Source: Clusia tigrina
Taxonomy: Eukaryota > Arthropoda > Insecta > Diptera > Clusiidae
DNA: 64,000 bases
Assembly (NCBI GenBank): GCA_920105625.2
Contig: OV050032.1
Coordinates: forward strand, 111,026,542-111,090,541
Reading direction: 5' to 3'
The translations under genes were made by a program, and so were the position numbers. The notes beneath the pieces are model-generated. The model saw only the letters and a program-made list of their open reading frames with translations. It made no database searches and was not told where the DNA came from. Shown piece after piece: positions 37,780 to 49,729 of the stretch (position 1 is its first letter; every line of letters starts with the position of its first letter).

Positions 37780-39927
37780 ACCTATCAAAGTTTGCAACAT
37801 CCAAATGCTTGTAACTTTTTACTGGAGCGTCATAAAACCTTGAAATTTTGTAACAATAAAGTACTCGAGCCTCTTGTCAATTTAGGCCATCGCTCAAAGC
37901 TATGCTACCCTTGAGTCCCAAATCAAACACTGATAAAACTTCAAACGCCCCTAACTTCTATACGGTACGTCCTACACCTATCAAAGTTTGCAACATACAA
38001 ATGCTTGTAACTTTTTACTGGAGCGTCATAAAACATTGAAATTTTGTAACAATAAAGTACTCGAGTATCTTGTCAATTTAGGCCATCGCTCAAAGCTATG
38101 CTACCCTTGAGTCCCAAATCAAACACTGATAAAACTTCAAACGCCCCTAACTTCTTTACGGTACGTCCTACACCTATCAAAATTTGCAACATACAAATGC
38201 TTGAACTGGAGCGTCATAAAAACTTGAAATTTTGTAACAATAAAGTACTCGAGCCTCTTGTCAATTTAAGCCATCGCTCAAAGCTATGCTACCCTTGAGT
38301 CCCAAATCAAACCCTGATAAAACTTCAAATGGCCCTAACTTCTTTACGGTACGTCCTACACCTATCAAAGTTTGCAACATCCAAATGCTTGTAACTTTTT
38401 ACTGGAGCGTCATAAAACCTTGAAATTTTGTAACAATAAAGTACTCGAGTCTCTTGTCAATTTAAGCCATCGCTCAAAGCTATGCTACCCTTGAGTCCCA
38501 AATCAAACACTGATAAAACTTCAAATGGCCCTAACTTCTATATGGTACGTCCTACACCTATCAAAGTTGGCAACATACAAATGCTTGTAACTTTTTACTG
38601 GAGCGTCATAAAACCTTGAAATTTTGTAACAATAAAGTACTCGAGCCTTTTGGCAATTTAGGCCATCGCTCAAAGCTATGCTACCCTTGAGTCCCAAATC
38701 AAACACTGATAAAACTCCACACGCCCCTAACTTCTATACGGTACGTCCTACACCTTTCAAAGTTGGCAACATACAAATGCTTGTAACTTTTTACTGGAGC
38801 GTCATATAACCTTGAAATTTTGTAACAATAAAGTACTCGAGCCTCTTGTCAATTTAGGCCATCGCTCAAAGCTATGCTACCCTTGAGTCCCAAATCAAAC
38901 ACTGATAAAACTTCAAATGGCCCTAACTTATTTACGGTACGTCCTACACCTATCAAAGCTTGCAACATACAACTGCTTGTAACTTTTTACTGGAGCGTCA
39001 TAAAACCTTGAAATTTTGTAACAATAAAGTACTCGAGCCTCTTGTCAATTTAAGCTATCGCTCAAAGCTATGCTACCCTAGAGTCCCAAATCAAACACTG
39101 ATAAAACTTCAAACGCCCCTAACGTCTTTACGGTACGTCCTACACCTATCAAAGTTTGCAACATACAAATGCTTGTAACTTTTTACTGGAGCGTCATAAA
39201 ACCTTGAAATTTTGTAACAATAAAGTGCTCGAGCCTCTTGTCAATTTAAGCTATCGCTCAAAGCTATGCTACCCTAGAGTCCCAAATCAAACACTGATAA
39301 AACTTCAAACACCCCTAACTTCTATACGGTACGTCCTACACCTATCAAAGTTGGCAACATTCAAATGCTTGTAACTTTTTACTGGAGCGTCATAAAACCT
39401 TGAAATTTTGTAACAATAAAGTACTCGAGCCTCTTGTCAATTTAGGCCATCGCTCAAAGCTAAGCTACCCTAGAGTCCCAAATCAAACACTGATAAAACT
39501 TCAAACGCCCCTAACTTCTATACGGTACGTCCTACACCTATCAAAGTTTGCAACATACAAATGCTTGTTACTTTTTACTGGAGCGTCATAAAACCTTGAA
39601 ATTTTGTAACAATAAAGTACCCGAGCCTCTTGTCAATTTAAGCCATCGCTCAAAGCTATGCTATCCTAGAGTCCCAAATCAAACACTAATAAAACTTCAA
39701 ATGGACCTAACTTCTTTACGGTCCGTCCTACACCTATCAAAGTTTGCAACATACAAATGCTTGTAACTTTTTACTGGAGCGTCATAAAACCTTGAAATTT
39801 TGTAACAATAAAGTACTCGAGTCTCTTGTCAATTTAAGCTATCGCTCAAAGCTATGCTACCCTTGAGTCCCAAATCAAACACTGATAAAACTTCAAATGG
39901 CCCTAACTTCTATACGGACCGTCCTAC
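37780..39927 (+). repeat. 2,148-bp 11-mer HOR, copy 1
   Basis: Eleven monomers, one of 188 bp (38,203). It matches 39928-42058 with no difference that I noticed. Shared rare variants are CTTGAACTGG, AAACTTGAAATT, AACCCTGATAAAAC, CACCTTTCAAAG and GTCATATAACC. Homology breaks at about 39,910, where CGGACCGTCC is private to this position. Confidence 0.88.
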
Positions 39928-42058
39928 ACCTATCAAAGTTTGCAACATCCAAATGCTTGTAACTTTTTACTGGAGCGTCATAAAACCTTGAAATTTTGTA
40001 ACAATAAAGTACTCGAGCCTCTTGTCAATTTAGGCCATCGCTCAAAGCTATGCTACCCTTGAGTCCCAAATCAAACACTGATAAAACTTCAAACGCCCCT
40101 AACTTCTATACGGTACGTCCTACACCTATCAAAGTTTGCAACATACAAATGCTTGTAACTTTTTACTGGAGCGTCATAAAACATTGAAATTTTGTAACAA
40201 TAAAGTACTCGAGTATCTTGTCAATTTAGGCCATCGCTCAAAGCTATGCTACCCTTGAGTCCCAAATCAAACACTGATAAAACTTCAAACGCCCCTAACT
40301 TCTTTACGGTACGTCCTACACCTATCAAAATTTGCAACATACAAATGCTTGAACTGGAGCGTCATAAAAACTTGAAATTTTGTAACAATAAAGTACTCGA
40401 GCCTCTTGTCAATTTAAGCCATCGCTCAAAGCTATGCTACCCTTGAGTCCCAAATCAAACCCTGATAAAACTTCAAATGGCCCTAACTTCTTTACGGTAC
40501 GTCCTACACCTATCAAAGTTTGCAACATCCAAATGCTTGTAACTTTTTACTGGAGCGTCATAAAACCTTGAAATTTTGTAACAATAAAGTACTCGAGTCT
40601 CTTGTCAATTTAAGCCATCGCTCAAAGCTATGCTACCCTTGAGTCCCAAATCAAACACTGATAAAACTTCAAATGGCCCTAACTTCTATATGGTACGTCC
40701 TACACCTATCAAAGTTGGCAACATACAAATGCTTGTAACTTTTTACTGGAGCGTCATAAAACCTTGAAATTTTGTAACAATAAAGTACTCGAGCCTTTTG
40801 GCAATTTAGGCCATCGCTCAAAGCTATGCTACCCTTGAGTCCCAAATCAAACACTGATAAAACTCCACACGCCCCTAACTTCTATACGGTACGTCCTACA
40901 CCTTTCAAAGTTGGCAACATACAAATGCTTGTAACTTTTTACTGGAGCGTCATATAACCTTGAAATTTTGTAACAATAAAGTACTCGAGCCTCTTGTCAA
41001 TTTAGGCCATCGCTCAAAGCTATGCTACCCTTGAGTCCCAAATCAAACACTGATAAAACTTCAAATGGCCCTAACTTATTTACGGTACGTCCTACACCTA
41101 TCAAAGCTTGCAACATACAACTGCTTGTAACTTTTTACTGGAGCGTCATAAAACCTTGAAATTTTGTAACAATAAAGTACTCGAGCCTCTTGTCAATTTA
41201 AGCTATCGCTCAAAGCTATGCTACCCTAGAGTCCCAAATCAAACACTGATAAAACTTCAAACGCCCCTAACGTCTTTACGGTACGTCCTACACCTATCAA
41301 AGTTTGCAACATACAAATGCTTGTAACTTTTTACTGGAGCGTCATAAAACCTTGAAATTTTGTAACAATAAAGTGCTCGAGCCTCTTGTCAATTTAAGCT
41401 ATCGCTCAAAGCTATGCTACCCTAGAGTCCCAAATCAAACACTGATAAAACTTCAAACACCCCTAACTTCTATACGGTACGTCCTACACCTATCAAAGTT
41501 GGCAACATTCAAATGCTTGTAACTTTTTACTGGAGCGTCATAAAACCTTGAAATTTTGTAACAATAAAGTACTCGAGCCTCTTGTCAATTTAGGCCATCG
41601 CTCAAAGCTAAGCTACCCTAGAGTCCCAAATCAAACACTGATAAAACTTCAAACGCCCCTAACTTCTATACGGTACGTCCTACACCTATCAAAGTTTGCA
41701 ACATACAAATGCTTGTTACTTTTTACTGGAGCGTCATAAAACCTTGAAATTTTGTAACAATAAAGTACCCGAGCCTCTTGTCAATTTAAGCCATCGCTCA
41801 AAGCTATGCTATCCTAGAGTCCCAAATCAAACACTAATAAAACTTCAAATGGACCTAACTTCTTTACGGTCCGTCCTACACCTATCAAAGTTTGCAACAT
41901 ACAAATGCTTGTAACTTTTTACTGGAGCGTCATAAAACCTTGAAATTTTGTAACAATAAAGTACTCGAGTCTCTTGTCAATTTAAGCTATCGCTCAAAGC
42001 TATGCTACCCTTGAGTCCCAAATCAAACACTGATAAAACTTCAAATGGCCCTAACTTT
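39928..42058 (+). repeat. 2,148-bp 11-mer HOR, copy 2
   Basis: Second copy of 37780-39927, with its 188-bp monomer at 40,351. It ends near 42,058, where TTTTATACGGTACG and CACCAATC replace the corresponding positions of copy 1. Confidence 0.88.
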
Positions 42059-42224
42059 TATACGGTACGTCCTACACCAATCAAAGTTTGCAACATACAA
42101 ATGCTTGTAACTTTTTACTGGAGCGTCATAAAACATTGAAATTTTGTAACAATAAAGTACTCGAGTATCTTGTCAATTTAGGCCATCGCTCAAAGCTATG
42201 CTACCCTTGAGTCCCAAATCAAAC

Positions 42225-43980
42225 ACTGATAAAACTTCAAACGCCCCTAACTTCTTTACGGTACGTCCTACACCTATCAAAATTTGCAACATACAAATGC
42301 TTGTACTGGAGCGTCATAAAACCTTGAAATTTTGTAACAATAAAGTACTCGAGCCTCTTGTCAATTTAAGCCATCGCTCAAAGCTATGCTACCCTTGAGT
42401 CCCAAATCAAACACTGATAAAACTTCAAACGCCCCTAACTTCTATACGGTACGTCCTACACCTATCAAAGTTTGCAACATACAAATGCTTGTAACTTTTT
42501 ACTGGAGCGTCATAAAACCTTGAAATTTTGTAACAATAAAGTACACGAGCCTCTTGTCAATTTAAGCTATCGCTCAAAGCTATGCTACCCTAGAGTCCCA
42601 AATCAAACACTAATAAAACTTCAAATGGCCCTAACTTCTTTACGGTACGTCCTACACCTATCAAAGTTTGCAACATCCAAATGCTTGTAACTTTTTACTG
42701 GAGCGTCATAAAACCTTGAAATTTTGTAACAATAAAGTACTCGAGCCTCTTGTCAATTTAGGCCATCGCTCAAAGCTATGCTACCCTTGAGTTCCAAATC
42801 AAACACTGATAAAACTTCAAACGCCCCTAACTTCTATACGGTACGTCCTACACCTATCAAAGTTTGCAACATACAAATGCTTGTAACTTTTTACTGGAGC
42901 GTCATAAAACCTTGAAATTCTGTAAAAATAAAGTACTCGAGCCTCTTGTCAATTTAAGCCACCGCTCAAAGCTATGCTACCATTGAGTCCCAAATCAAAC
43001 ACTGATAAAACTTCAAACGCCCCTAACTTCTTTACGGTACGTCCTACACCTATCAAAGTTTGCAACATACAAATGCTTGTATCTTTTTACTGGAGCGTCA
43101 TAAAACCTTGAAATTTTGTAACAATAAAGTACTCGAGCCTCTTGTCAATTTAGGCCATCGCTCAAAGCTATGCTACCCTAGAGTCCCAAATCAAATACTG
43201 ATAAAACTTCAAACGCCCCTAACTTCTTTACGGTACGTCCTACACCTATCAAAGTTTGCAACATACAAATGCTTGTAACTGTTTACTGGAGCGTCATAAA
43301 ACCTTGAAATTTTGTAACAATAAAGTACTCGAGCCTCTTGTCAATTTAAGCTATCGCTCAAAGCTATGCTACCCTAGAGTCCCAAATCAAACACTGATAA
43401 AACTTCAAATGGCCCTAGCTTCTTTACGGTACGTCCTACACCTATCAAAGTTTGCAACATACAAATGCTTGTAACTTTTTACTGGAGCGTCATAAAACTT
43501 TGAAATTTTGTAACAATAAAGTACCCGAGCCTCTTGTCAATTTAAGCTATCGCTCAAAGCTATGCTACCCTTGAGTCCCAAATCAAACACTGATAAAACT
43601 TCAAATGGCCCTAACTTCTATACGGTACGTCCTACACCTATCAAAGTTTGCAACATACAAACGCTTGTAACTTTTTACTGGAGCGTCATAAAACCTTGAA
43701 ATTTTGTAACAATAAAGTACTCGAGCCTCTTGTAAATTTAAGCCATCGCTCAAAGCTATGCTACCCTAGAGTCCCAAATCAAACACTGATAAAACTTCAA
43801 ATGGCCCTTACTTCTGTACGGTACGTCCTACACCTATCAAAGTTTGCAACATACAAATGCTTGTAACTTTTTACTGGAGCGTCATAAAACCTTGAAATTT
43901 TGTAACAATAAAGTACTCGAGCCTCTTGTCAATTTAAGCTATCGCTCAAAACTATGCTACCGTAGAGTCCCAAATCAAAC
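42225..43980 (+). repeat. 1,756-bp 9-mer HOR, copy 1
   Basis: Nine monomers including one of 188 bp (42,303), so 1,764 minus 8. It matches 43981-45736 with two differences noticed: CAAATACTG (about 43,195) against CAAACACTG, and CAAACGCTTG (about 43,660) against CAAATGCTTG. Confidence 0.88.
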
Positions 43981-45736
43981 ACTGATAAAACTTCAAACGC
44001 CCCTAACTTCTTTACGGTACGTCCTACACCTATCAAAATTTGCAACATACAAATGCTTGTACTGGAGCGTCATAAAACCTTGAAATTTTGTAACAATAAA
44101 GTACTCGAGCCTCTTGTCAATTTAAGCCATCGCTCAAAGCTATGCTACCCTTGAGTCCCAAATCAAACACTGATAAAACTTCAAACGCCCCTAACTTCTA
44201 TACGGTACGTCCTACACCTATCAAAGTTTGCAACATACAAATGCTTGTAACTTTTTACTGGAGCGTCATAAAACCTTGAAATTTTGTAACAATAAAGTAC
44301 ACGAGCCTCTTGTCAATTTAAGCTATCGCTCAAAGCTATGCTACCCTAGAGTCCCAAATCAAACACTAATAAAACTTCAAATGGCCCTAACTTCTTTACG
44401 GTACGTCCTACACCTATCAAAGTTTGCAACATCCAAATGCTTGTAACTTTTTACTGGAGCGTCATAAAACCTTGAAATTTTGTAACAATAAAGTACTCGA
44501 GCCTCTTGTCAATTTAGGCCATCGCTCAAAGCTATGCTACCCTTGAGTTCCAAATCAAACACTGATAAAACTTCAAACGCCCCTAACTTCTATACGGTAC
44601 GTCCTACACCTATCAAAGTTTGCAACATACAAATGCTTGTAACTTTTTACTGGAGCGTCATAAAACCTTGAAATTCTGTAAAAATAAAGTACTCGAGCCT
44701 CTTGTCAATTTAAGCCACCGCTCAAAGCTATGCTACCATTGAGTCCCAAATCAAACACTGATAAAACTTCAAACGCCCCTAACTTCTTTACGGTACGTCC
44801 TACACCTATCAAAGTTTGCAACATACAAATGCTTGTATCTTTTTACTGGAGCGTCATAAAACCTTGAAATTTTGTAACAATAAAGTACTCGAGCCTCTTG
44901 TCAATTTAGGCCATCGCTCAAAGCTATGCTACCCTAGAGTCCCAAATCAAACACTGATAAAACTTCAAACGCCCCTAACTTCTTTACGGTACGTCCTACA
45001 CCTATCAAAGTTTGCAACATACAAATGCTTGTAACTGTTTACTGGAGCGTCATAAAACCTTGAAATTTTGTAACAATAAAGTACTCGAGCCTCTTGTCAA
45101 TTTAAGCTATCGCTCAAAGCTATGCTACCCTAGAGTCCCAAATCAAACACTGATAAAACTTCAAATGGCCCTAGCTTCTTTACGGTACGTCCTACACCTA
45201 TCAAAGTTTGCAACATACAAATGCTTGTAACTTTTTACTGGAGCGTCATAAAACTTTGAAATTTTGTAACAATAAAGTACCCGAGCCTCTTGTCAATTTA
45301 AGCTATCGCTCAAAGCTATGCTACCCTTGAGTCCCAAATCAAACACTGATAAAACTTCAAATGGCCCTAACTTCTATACGGTACGTCCTACACCTATCAA
45401 AGTTTGCAACATACAAATGCTTGTAACTTTTTACTGGAGCGTCATAAAACCTTGAAATTTTGTAACAATAAAGTACTCGAGCCTCTTGTAAATTTAAGCC
45501 ATCGCTCAAAGCTATGCTACCCTAGAGTCCCAAATCAAACACTGATAAAACTTCAAATGGCCCTTACTTCTGTACGGTACGTCCTACACCTATCAAAGTT
45601 TGCAACATACAAATGCTTGTAACTTTTTACTGGAGCGTCATAAAACCTTGAAATTTTGTAACAATAAAGTACTCGAGCCTCTTGTCAATTTAAGCTATCG
45701 CTCAAAACTATGCTACCGTAGAGTCCCAAATCAAAC
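43981..45736 (+). repeat. 1,756-bp 9-mer HOR, copy 2
   Basis: Second copy, with its 188-bp monomer at 44,059. After about 45,790 the sequence no longer follows copy 1 (TCAAAGTTTG instead of TCAAAATTTG), and the next block is a shorter 6-mer repeat. Confidence 0.88.
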
Positions 45737-45899
45737 ACTGATAAAACTTCAAACGCCCCTAACTTCTTTACGGTACGTCCTACACCTATCAAAGTTTGCA
45801 ACATACAAATGCTTGTAACTTTTTACTGGAGCGTCATAAAACCTTGAAATTTTGTAACAATAAAGTACTCGAGCCTCTTGTCAATTTAAGCCATCGCTC

Positions 45900-46430
45900 A
45901 AAGCCATGCTACCATTGAGTCCCAAATCAAACACTGATAAAACTTCAAACGCCCCTAACTTCTTTACGGTACGTCCTACACCTATCAAAGTTTGCAACAT
46001 ACAAATGCTTGTATCTTTTTACTGGAGCGTCATAAAACCTTGAAATTTTGTAACAATAAAGTACTCGAGCCTCTTGTCAATTTAGGCCATCGCTCAAAGC
46101 TATGCTACCCTAGAGTCCCAAATCAAACACTGATAAAACTTCAAACGCCCCTAACTTCTTTACGATACGTCCTACACCTATCAAAGTTTGCAACATACAA
46201 ATGCTTGTAACTGTTTAGAGGAGCGTCATAAAACCTTGAAATTTTGTAACAATAAAGTACTCGAGCCTCTTGTCAATTTAAGCTATCGCTCAAAGCTATG
46301 CTACCCTAGAGTCCCAAATCAAACACTGATAAAACTTCAAATGGCCCTAGCTTCTTTACGGTACGTCCTACACCTATCAAAGTTTGCAACATACAAATGC
46401 TTGTAACTTTTTACTGGAGCGTCATAAAAT
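45900..46430 (+). repeat. 1,176-bp-offset partial HOR copy (partner 44724-45254)
   Basis: TACCATTGAG, GTATCTTTTTAC, TGTAACTGTTTA and GGCCCTAGC monomers repeat in the same order six monomers after 44.7-45.25 kb. Private changes are GTTTAGAGGAGCG near 46,215 and ACGATACG near 46,163. Confidence 0.8.
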
Positions 46431-46799
46431 CTGAAATTTTGTAACAATAAAGTACCCGAGCCTCTTGTCAATTTAAGCTATCGCTCAAAGCTATGCTACC
46501 CTTGAGTCCCAAATCAAACACTGATAAAACTTCAAATCGCCCTAACTTCTATACGGTACGTCCTACACCTATCAAAGTTTGCAACATACAAATGCTTGTA
46601 GCTTTTTACTGGAGCGTCATAAAACCTTGAAATTTTGTAACAATAAAGTACTCGAGCCTCTTGTCAATTTAAGCCATCGCTCAAAGCTATGCTACCCTAG
46701 AGTCCCAAATCAAACACTGATAAAACTTCAACTGGCCCTAACTTCTATACGGTACGTCCTACACCTATCAAAGTTTGCAACATACAAATGCTTGTAACT

Positions 46800-49729
46800 T
46801 TTTACTGGAGCGTCATAAAACCTTGAAATTTTGTAACAATAAAGTACTCGAGCCTCTTGTCAATGTAAGCCATCGCGCAAAGCTATGCTACCTCAGAGTC
46901 CCAAATCAAGCACTGATAAAACTTCAAACGCCCCCAACTTCTATACGGTACGTCCTACACCTATCAAAGTTTGCAACATACAAATGCTTGTATATTTTTA
47001 CTGGAGCGTCATAAAATCTTGAAATTTTGTAACAATGAAGTACTCGAGCCTCTTGTCAATTTAAGCCATCGCTCAAAACTATGCTACCCTAGAGTCCCAA
47101 ATCAAACACTGATAAAACTTCAAACGCCCCTAACTTCTATGCGGTACGTCCTACACCTATCAAAGTTTGCAACATACAAATGCTTGTAACTTTTTACTGG
47201 AGCATCATAAAACCTTGAAATTTTGTAACAATAAAGTACTCGAGCATCTTGTCAATTTAAGTTATCGCTCAAAGCTAAGCTACCCTAGATTCCCAAATCA
47301 AAAACCGATAAAACTTCAAATAGCCCTAACTTCTATACGGTACGTCCTACACCTATCAAAGTTTGCAACATACAAATGCTTGTATCTTTTTACTGGAGCG
47401 TCATAAAACCTTGAAATTTTGTAACAATAAAGTACTCGAGCCTCTTGTCAATTTAAGCCATCGCTCAAAGCTATGCTACCCTAGAGTCCCAAATCAAACA
47501 CTGATAAAACTTCAAATGGCCCTAACTTCTATACGGTACGTCCTACACCTATCAAAGTTTGCAACATGCAAATGCTTGTAACTTTTTACTGGAGCGTCAT
47601 AAAACCTTGAAATTTTGTAACAATAAAGTACCCGAGCCTCTTGTCAATTTAAGCCATCGCTCAAAGCTATGCTACCATAGAGTCCCAAATCAAACACTGA
47701 TAAAACTTCAAACGCCCCTAACTTCTTTACGGTACGTCCTACACCTATCAAAGTTTGCAACATACAAATGCTTGTAACTTTTTACTGGAGCGTCATACAA
47801 CCTTGAAATTTTGTAACAATAAAGTACTCGACCCTCTTGTCAATTTAAGCAATCGCTCAAAGCTATGCTACCCTAGAGTCCCAAATCAAACACTAATAAA
47901 ACTTCAAATGGCCCTAACTTCTTTACGGTACGTCCTACAACTATCAAAGTTTGCAACATACAAATGCTTGTAACTTTTTACTGGAGCGTCATAAAACCTT
48001 GAAATTTTGTAACAATAAAGTACTCGAGTCTCTTGTAAATTTAAGCTATCGCTCAAAGCTATGCTTCCCTTGAGTCCCAAATCAAACACTGATAAAACTT
48101 CAAACGCCCATAACTTCTTTACGGTACGTCCTACACCTATCAAAGTTTGCAACATACAAATGCTTGTAACTTTTTACTAGAGCGTCATAAAACCTTGAAA
48201 TTTTGTAACAATAAAGTACTCGAGCCTCTTGTCAATTTAAGCCATCGCTCAAAGCTATGCTACCCTAGAGTCCCAAATCAAACACTAATAAAACTTCAAA
48301 CGCCCCCAACTTCTATACGGTACGTCCTACACCTATCAAAATTTGCAACATACAAATGCTTGTATATTTTTACTGGAGCGTCATAAAATCTTGAAATTTT
48401 GTAACTCGAGTCTCTTGTCAATTTAAGCCATCGCTCAAAACTATGCTACCCTAGAGTCCCAAATCAAGCACTGATAAAACTTCAAATGGCCCTAACTTTT
48501 ATACGGTACGTCCTACACCAATCAAAGTTTGCAACATACAAATGCTTGTAACTTTTTACTGGAGCGTCATAAAACATTGAAAATTTGTTACAATAAAGTA
48601 CTCGAGTCTCTTGTCAATTTAGGCCATCGCTCAAAGCTATGCTACCCTTGAGTCCCAAATCAAACACTGATAAAACTTCAAACGCCCCTAACTTCTGTAC
48701 GGTACGTCCTACACCTATCAAAGTTTGCAACATACAAATGCTTGTAACTTTTTACTGGAGCGTCATAGAACCTTGAAATTTTGTAACAATAAAGTACTCG
48801 AGCCTCTTGTCAATTTAAGACATCGCTCAAAGCTATGCTACCATTGAGTCCCAAATCAAACACTGATAAAACTTCAAACGCCCCTAACTTCTTTACGGTA
48901 CGTCCTACACCTATCAAAGTTTGCAACATACAAATGCTTGTATCTTTTTACTGGAGCGTCATAAAACCTTGAAATTTTGTAACAATAAAATACTCGAGCC
49001 TCTTGTCAATTTAGGCCATCGCTCAAAGCTCTGTTACGCTAGAGTCCCAAATCAAACACTGATAAAAATTCTAACGCCCCTAACTTTTTTACGGTACGTC
49101 CTACACCTATCAAAGTTTGCAACATACAAATGCTTGTAACTGTTTACTGGAGCGTCATAGAACTTTGAAATTTTGTAACAATAAGGTACTCGAGCCTCTT
49201 GTCAATTTAAGCTATCGCTCAAAGCTATGCTACCCTTGAGTCCCAAATCAAACACTGATAAAACTTCAAATCGCCCTAACTTCTATACGGTACGTCCTAC
49301 ACCTATCAAAGTTTGCAACATACAAATGCTTGTAACTTTTTACTGGAGCGTCATAAAACCATGAAATTTTGTAACAATAAAGTACTCGAGCCTCTTGTAA
49401 ATTTAAGCCATCGCTCAAAGCTATGCTACCCTAGAGTCCCAAATCAAACACTGATAAAACTTCAAATGGCCCTTACTTCTGTACGGTACCTCCTACACCT
49501 ATCAAAGTTTGAAACATACAAATGCTTGTAACTTTTTACTGGAGCGTCATAAAACCTTGAAATTTTTTAACAAAAAAGTACTCGAGCCTCTTGTCAATTT
49601 AAGCTATCGCTCAAAACTATGCTACCCTAGAGTCCCAAATCAAACACTGATAAAACTTCAAACGCCCCTAACTTCTTTACGGTACGTCCTACACCTATCA
49701 AAGTTTGCAACATACAAATGCTTGTAACT
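46800..49729 (+). repeat. 2,930-bp 15-mer HOR, copy 1
   Basis: Fifteen monomers, one with a 10-bp deletion (48,405), so 2,940 minus 10. 46,800-48,680 matches 49,730-51,610, and 48,680-49,190 then matches 51,798-52,308 at 3,118 bp, because copy 2 has an additional 188-bp monomer. At least eleven single-base differences were seen over the first 1.9 kb (roughly 99.3% identity), so these copies are older than those at 14.5-20.3 kb. Tags are TATATTTTTACTGG, CAATGAAG, AAAAACCGATAAAAC and CATACAACC. Confidence 0.86.

Larger units (their letters stand above)
31142..42058 (+). repeat. Satellite region 6: 10- to 13-mer HOR family of about 2-2.5 kb
   Basis: A marker pair of monomers (TATATGG followed by GAGCCTTTTGGC and ACTCCACACGCC) recurs near 32,075, 34,038, 35,989, 38,521 and 40,669. 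The spacings of 1,963, 1,951, 2,532 and 2,148 bp are 10 monomers plus 3, 10 minus 9, 13 minus 16 and 11 minus 8. Each unit continues with CATACAACTGC, GTGCTCGAG, AAACACCCC and GCTAAGCTACCC monomers in the same order. Units differ by whole monomers gained or lost, as expected from unequal exchange in register. Confidence 0.87.
42059..46799 (+). repeat. Satellite region 7: 9-mer and 6-mer HORs
   Basis: About 24 monomers. A 1,756-bp 9-mer (42,225-43,980) is followed directly by a second copy, and part of that second copy is repeated again 1,176 bp (6 monomers) later. Tags are TACACGAGCC, TTCTGTAAAAATAAAG, AAGCCACCG, GGCCCTAGC and CAAAACTATGCTACCG. A 1-bp deletion lies near 46,430 (AAAATCTGAAATT). 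The last monomers, from about 46,400, belong to a different mixture leading into region 8. Confidence 0.85.
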
